Origin: a virus
Reading direction: 5' to 3' (one strand)
Virus record (IMG/VR): IMGVR_UViG_3300028394_000057
Coordinates: 27,336-91,335 of that record
Length of the DNA stretch: 64,000 bases
Notes under the pieces: model-generated
Databases searched by the model: none
What the model was told of the DNA's origin: nothing
The model's input: only the letters and a program-made list of their open reading frames with translations
Program-made: the position numbers and the translations under genes
In this document: piece by piece, positions 62,664-64,000 of the stretch
How the letters are laid out: each line of letters starts with the position of its first letter
Position numbering within the stretch: the stretch's first letter is position 1

Positions 62664-63213
62664 TCTTTACAATCCTTACAAATCTTATTTGACTATTGCT
62701 GTAATCAGATAGATATTCAATAACCGTAGTTCCATAATAACTATTAGAGTTTACAATCTTACCCTTGCCAATATAAATACCAGAGTGATAGAAATTAGTA
62801 GAACCATTATAAGCAAATACAACAATGTCTCCTAGTTTTGGATTAGAAACTCTTTTGCCCACATGTGCTTGTTTGTTGGCGGAATGTGGAAGTTCAATCC
62901 CAAATTGTTTATATGTCCAAACAACCATTCCAGAACAATCCCATCCATATGGGGTAGAACCAGAAAACACATAAGGTGTTTTGTTTACACGATGAAATAT
63001 TTTTATTAGAGTTTCTTTCATCTTGGCAGTATTGTTATTTAATTTAGCAGTGTGAACTAAATCAGTAGTTATATTTTTAGAATTAATTAATTTGGCTGTA
63101 GTGACCTTTGTTGGCGGCATTTCACTAGCACTGGCTTGAGGGGTAACACAACCAGTTAAAGTCAAACTTAAAATTCCTGTGGCGAGTAATCTTTTGATTT
63201 TTAAATTATTCAT
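62656..63213 (-). CDS. NlpC/P60 lipoprotein endopeptidase
   Basis: This 185-residue protein has a lipoprotein signal ending LTGC with C22, a linker, and an NlpC/P60 domain: C93 in WDCSGMVVW, H143 in FYHSGIYIG, and GDIVVFAYNG before it. Such enzymes cut peptidoglycan stems. As a predicted surface lipoprotein, it may alter the cell wall, exclude superinfecting phages or aid release, unlike a soluble endolysin. It is on the reverse strand between fibre genes, with its own promoter and a hairpin leader. Confidence 0.8.
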   Translation of the reverse strand: MNNLKIKRLLATGILSLTLTGCVTPQASASEMPPTKVTTAKLINSKNITTDLVHTAKLNNNTAKMKETLIKIFHRVNKTPYVFSGSTPYGWDCSGMVVWTYKQFGIELPHSANKQAHVGKRVSNPKLGDIVVFAYNGSTNFYHSGIYIGKGKIVNSNSYYGTTVIEYLSDYSNSQIRFVRIVKTT

Positions 63214-63233
63214 ATTTTCCTCCTCAACGGAAA

Positions 63234-63270
63234 AACACCTTTTTGAAGGGTGTTCATATAAATTATACCA
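63234..63270 (-). promoter_or_regulatory. Promoter and terminator-like leader hairpin of the lipoprotein gene
   Basis: On the minus strand TGG-TATAAT (-10 at 63262-63267) is followed, at the predicted start, by a hairpin made of AACACCCTT and AAGGTGTT (63234-63254), then TTTTTCC. The following Shine-Dalgarno is GAGGAGG. The hairpin plus T-tract has the form of an intrinsic terminator/attenuator. Confidence 0.6.
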
Positions 63271-63299
63271 CGATTTAACCTATTTGACAATAGTATATA

Positions 63300-63308
63300 T
63301 GCTATAAT
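63300..63308 (+). promoter_or_regulatory. Extended -10 promoter
   Basis: TGC-TATAAT (TATAAT 63303-63308) lies 32 bases upstream of ATG 63340. A TTGACA (63284-63289) is present but only 13 bases upstream, too close for a standard -35. An ATG at 63310 is ruled out by position. Confidence 0.6.
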
Positions 63309-63339
63309 TATGTTACTACATTCGAAAGGTGGCAAAATC

Positions 63340-63582
63340 ATGTCTATTGATTTTAATTCATTACTTACCGTTGAAGAAAGAAAAGCGGTAGCAACTCAAA
63401 GAGTACAGCAGTTGGCAGTTGAAGCATATCAACTAAGTCTAAATTTAAAAGTACTTGAAATACAAGAAACACCAAATGAGCAAGCACTTACAGATATTGG
63501 CAATAACCTCAACTTGCTTGACCAGATGATTTCTATTTACAATCAAGAAATAGATTCTTTATCAAAAGAGGTAACTGAGTAA
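63340..63582 (+). CDS. Small helical protein before collagen-like fibre
   Basis: ATG 63340 follows GAAAGGTGG and replaces a longer call starting at 63310, which is upstream of the transcription start. The 80-residue product ([20 protein letters not shown]) is mostly helical with a possible coiled coil. It may be a fibre chaperone or a small tail protein; this is inferred from its position one base before the fibre gene. Confidence 0.5.
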   Translation: MSIDFNSLLTVEERKAVATQRVQQLAVEAYQLSLNLKVLEIQETPNEQALTDIGNNLNLLDQMISIYNQEIDSLSKEVTE

Positions 63583-63583
63583 C

Positions 63584-64000
63584 ATGTCAACAACCATGCA
63601 GCAAAAAAGGGGAGTAGCCACCGACTGGACTACAAACAATCCCATTTTGCTTGCTGGTGAGATAGGTTTTGAAACTGACACCAATAAGTTTAAAATTGGT
63701 AATGGTTCTACTGCATGGAATAGTCTTAGTTATATTACCGTCACTGGTCCTACAGGACCAACAGGACCAACAGGTGCTACTGGTGCAGCCTCAACTGTCA
63801 CTGGTCCTACTGGTGCTACTGGTCCTACAGGACCAACAGGGTCTGCAAGCACAGTAACTGGTCCTACAGGACCAACAGGGTCTGCAAGCACAGTAACTGG
63901 TCCTACAGGACCAACAGGTGCTACTGGTTCTGCTTCTACAGTTACAGGACCAACTGGTCCTACAGGACCAACAGGGTCTGCAAGCACAGTTACTGGTCCT
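63584..64000 (+). CDS. Collagen-like tail fibre, N-terminal part (partial)
   Basis: The frame starts at ATG 63584 and runs off the window after 139 codons. The N-terminus ([20 protein letters not shown] and [16 protein letters not shown]) resembles tail-fibre N-terminal domains that attach to the baseplate. From residue 50 on, it consists of Gly-Pro-Thr-type collagen repeats ([13 protein letters not shown]), including a 39-base tandem unit that encodes [13 protein letters not shown]. Collagen-like stretches form trimeric shafts. Confidence 0.75.
   Translation, partial: MSTTMQQKRGVATDWTTNNPILLAGEIGFETDTNKFKIGNGSTAWNSLSYITVTGPTGPTGPTGATGAASTVTGPTGATGPTGPTGSASTVTGPTGPTGSASTVTGPTGPTGATGSASTVTGPTGPTGPTGSASTVTGP

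Noticed and set aside
63284-63308. TTGACA plus TATAAT as a canonical promoter
   Set aside because: The spacer is only 13 bases; the TATAAT is better explained as an extended -10 promoter (TGC-TATAAT).
63730-63987. Antisense frame of VGPVGPV repeats
   Set aside because: It is the antisense reading of the collagen-like GPT repeat and has no start signal.

Overview
The window is an AT-rich segment of a tailed double-stranded DNA phage. It carries the end of a tape measure gene, siphovirus-style distal tail and fibre genes, a terminase pair and a nearly complete DNA polymerase III type replication set. An actinobacterial host is suggested by a WhiB-family regulator (27449-27739) and by a small zinc protein of a type common in actinobacteria (26255-26482). 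The low GC points to a low-GC planktonic actinobacterium rather than Streptomyces or Mycobacterium; this is inference. No integrase, immunity repressor or partition gene was recognised, so a lytic lifestyle is likely. Capsid and portal genes are not in the window.

Layout. 1-8609 (+): tape measure end, distal tail protein, 1541-residue hub-like protein and accessory tip proteins. 8613-22648 (+): a compact replication, recombination and packaging operon: DnaB-like helicase, primase, gp32-like ssDNA-binding protein, DnaE, MazG-like, RecA-like, Cas4-like nuclease, RuvC-like resolvase, small and large terminase. 22693-28709 (+): secreted PA14 protein, small membrane proteins, two tRNAs, M23 endolysin, WhiB and small unknowns. 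28733-33999 (-): six genes for sugar metabolism and glycosyl transfer. 34119-41605 (mostly +): Hsp20, Dps-like, thioredoxin, zinc protease, Nmad1, GroES, another glycosyltransferase, a HAD phosphatase and a pyrimidine-dimer glycosylase. 41606-42266: gene-free AT-rich stretch with four DnaA-box matches, a candidate origin. 42267-57086 (-): about fifty very small genes, many encoding zinc-knuckle, acidic or membrane microproteins, with a tRNA-His and a tRNA-like element. 57305-64000 (mostly +): small membrane protein, tail accessory genes, three paralogous glycosyltransferases, an S74-type fibre, a reverse-strand NlpC/P60 lipoprotein and the start of a collagen-like fibre.

The most striking feature is transcriptional. 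In the leftward microprotein region, 20 promoters share TGTCAGTGG followed, at an essentially invariant 7-base gap, by a -10 box, with no recognisable -35 hexamer. This resembles in layout (not in sequence) the activator-dependent middle promoters of phage T4. These promoters lie inside larger repeated modules containing TTACGAA, GATAACGA-like and CTGCGC boxes and UUCG-loop hairpins. Independently, about 15 genes on both strands begin 5-6 bases after a -10 box and are predicted to be leaderless.

Genes that probably work together: DnaB, primase, gp32-like and DnaE form the replisome; RecA-like, Cas4-like, RuvC-like and a PD-(D/E)XK-like protein serve recombination; the M23 enzyme, the small membrane proteins and perhaps the lipoprotein act on the envelope; the glycosyltransferases probably decorate virion or host surface. 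Many small-gene starts were set from Shine-Dalgarno motifs, ATGA/TAATG overlaps and promoter positions; about 45 genes are under 70 codons.
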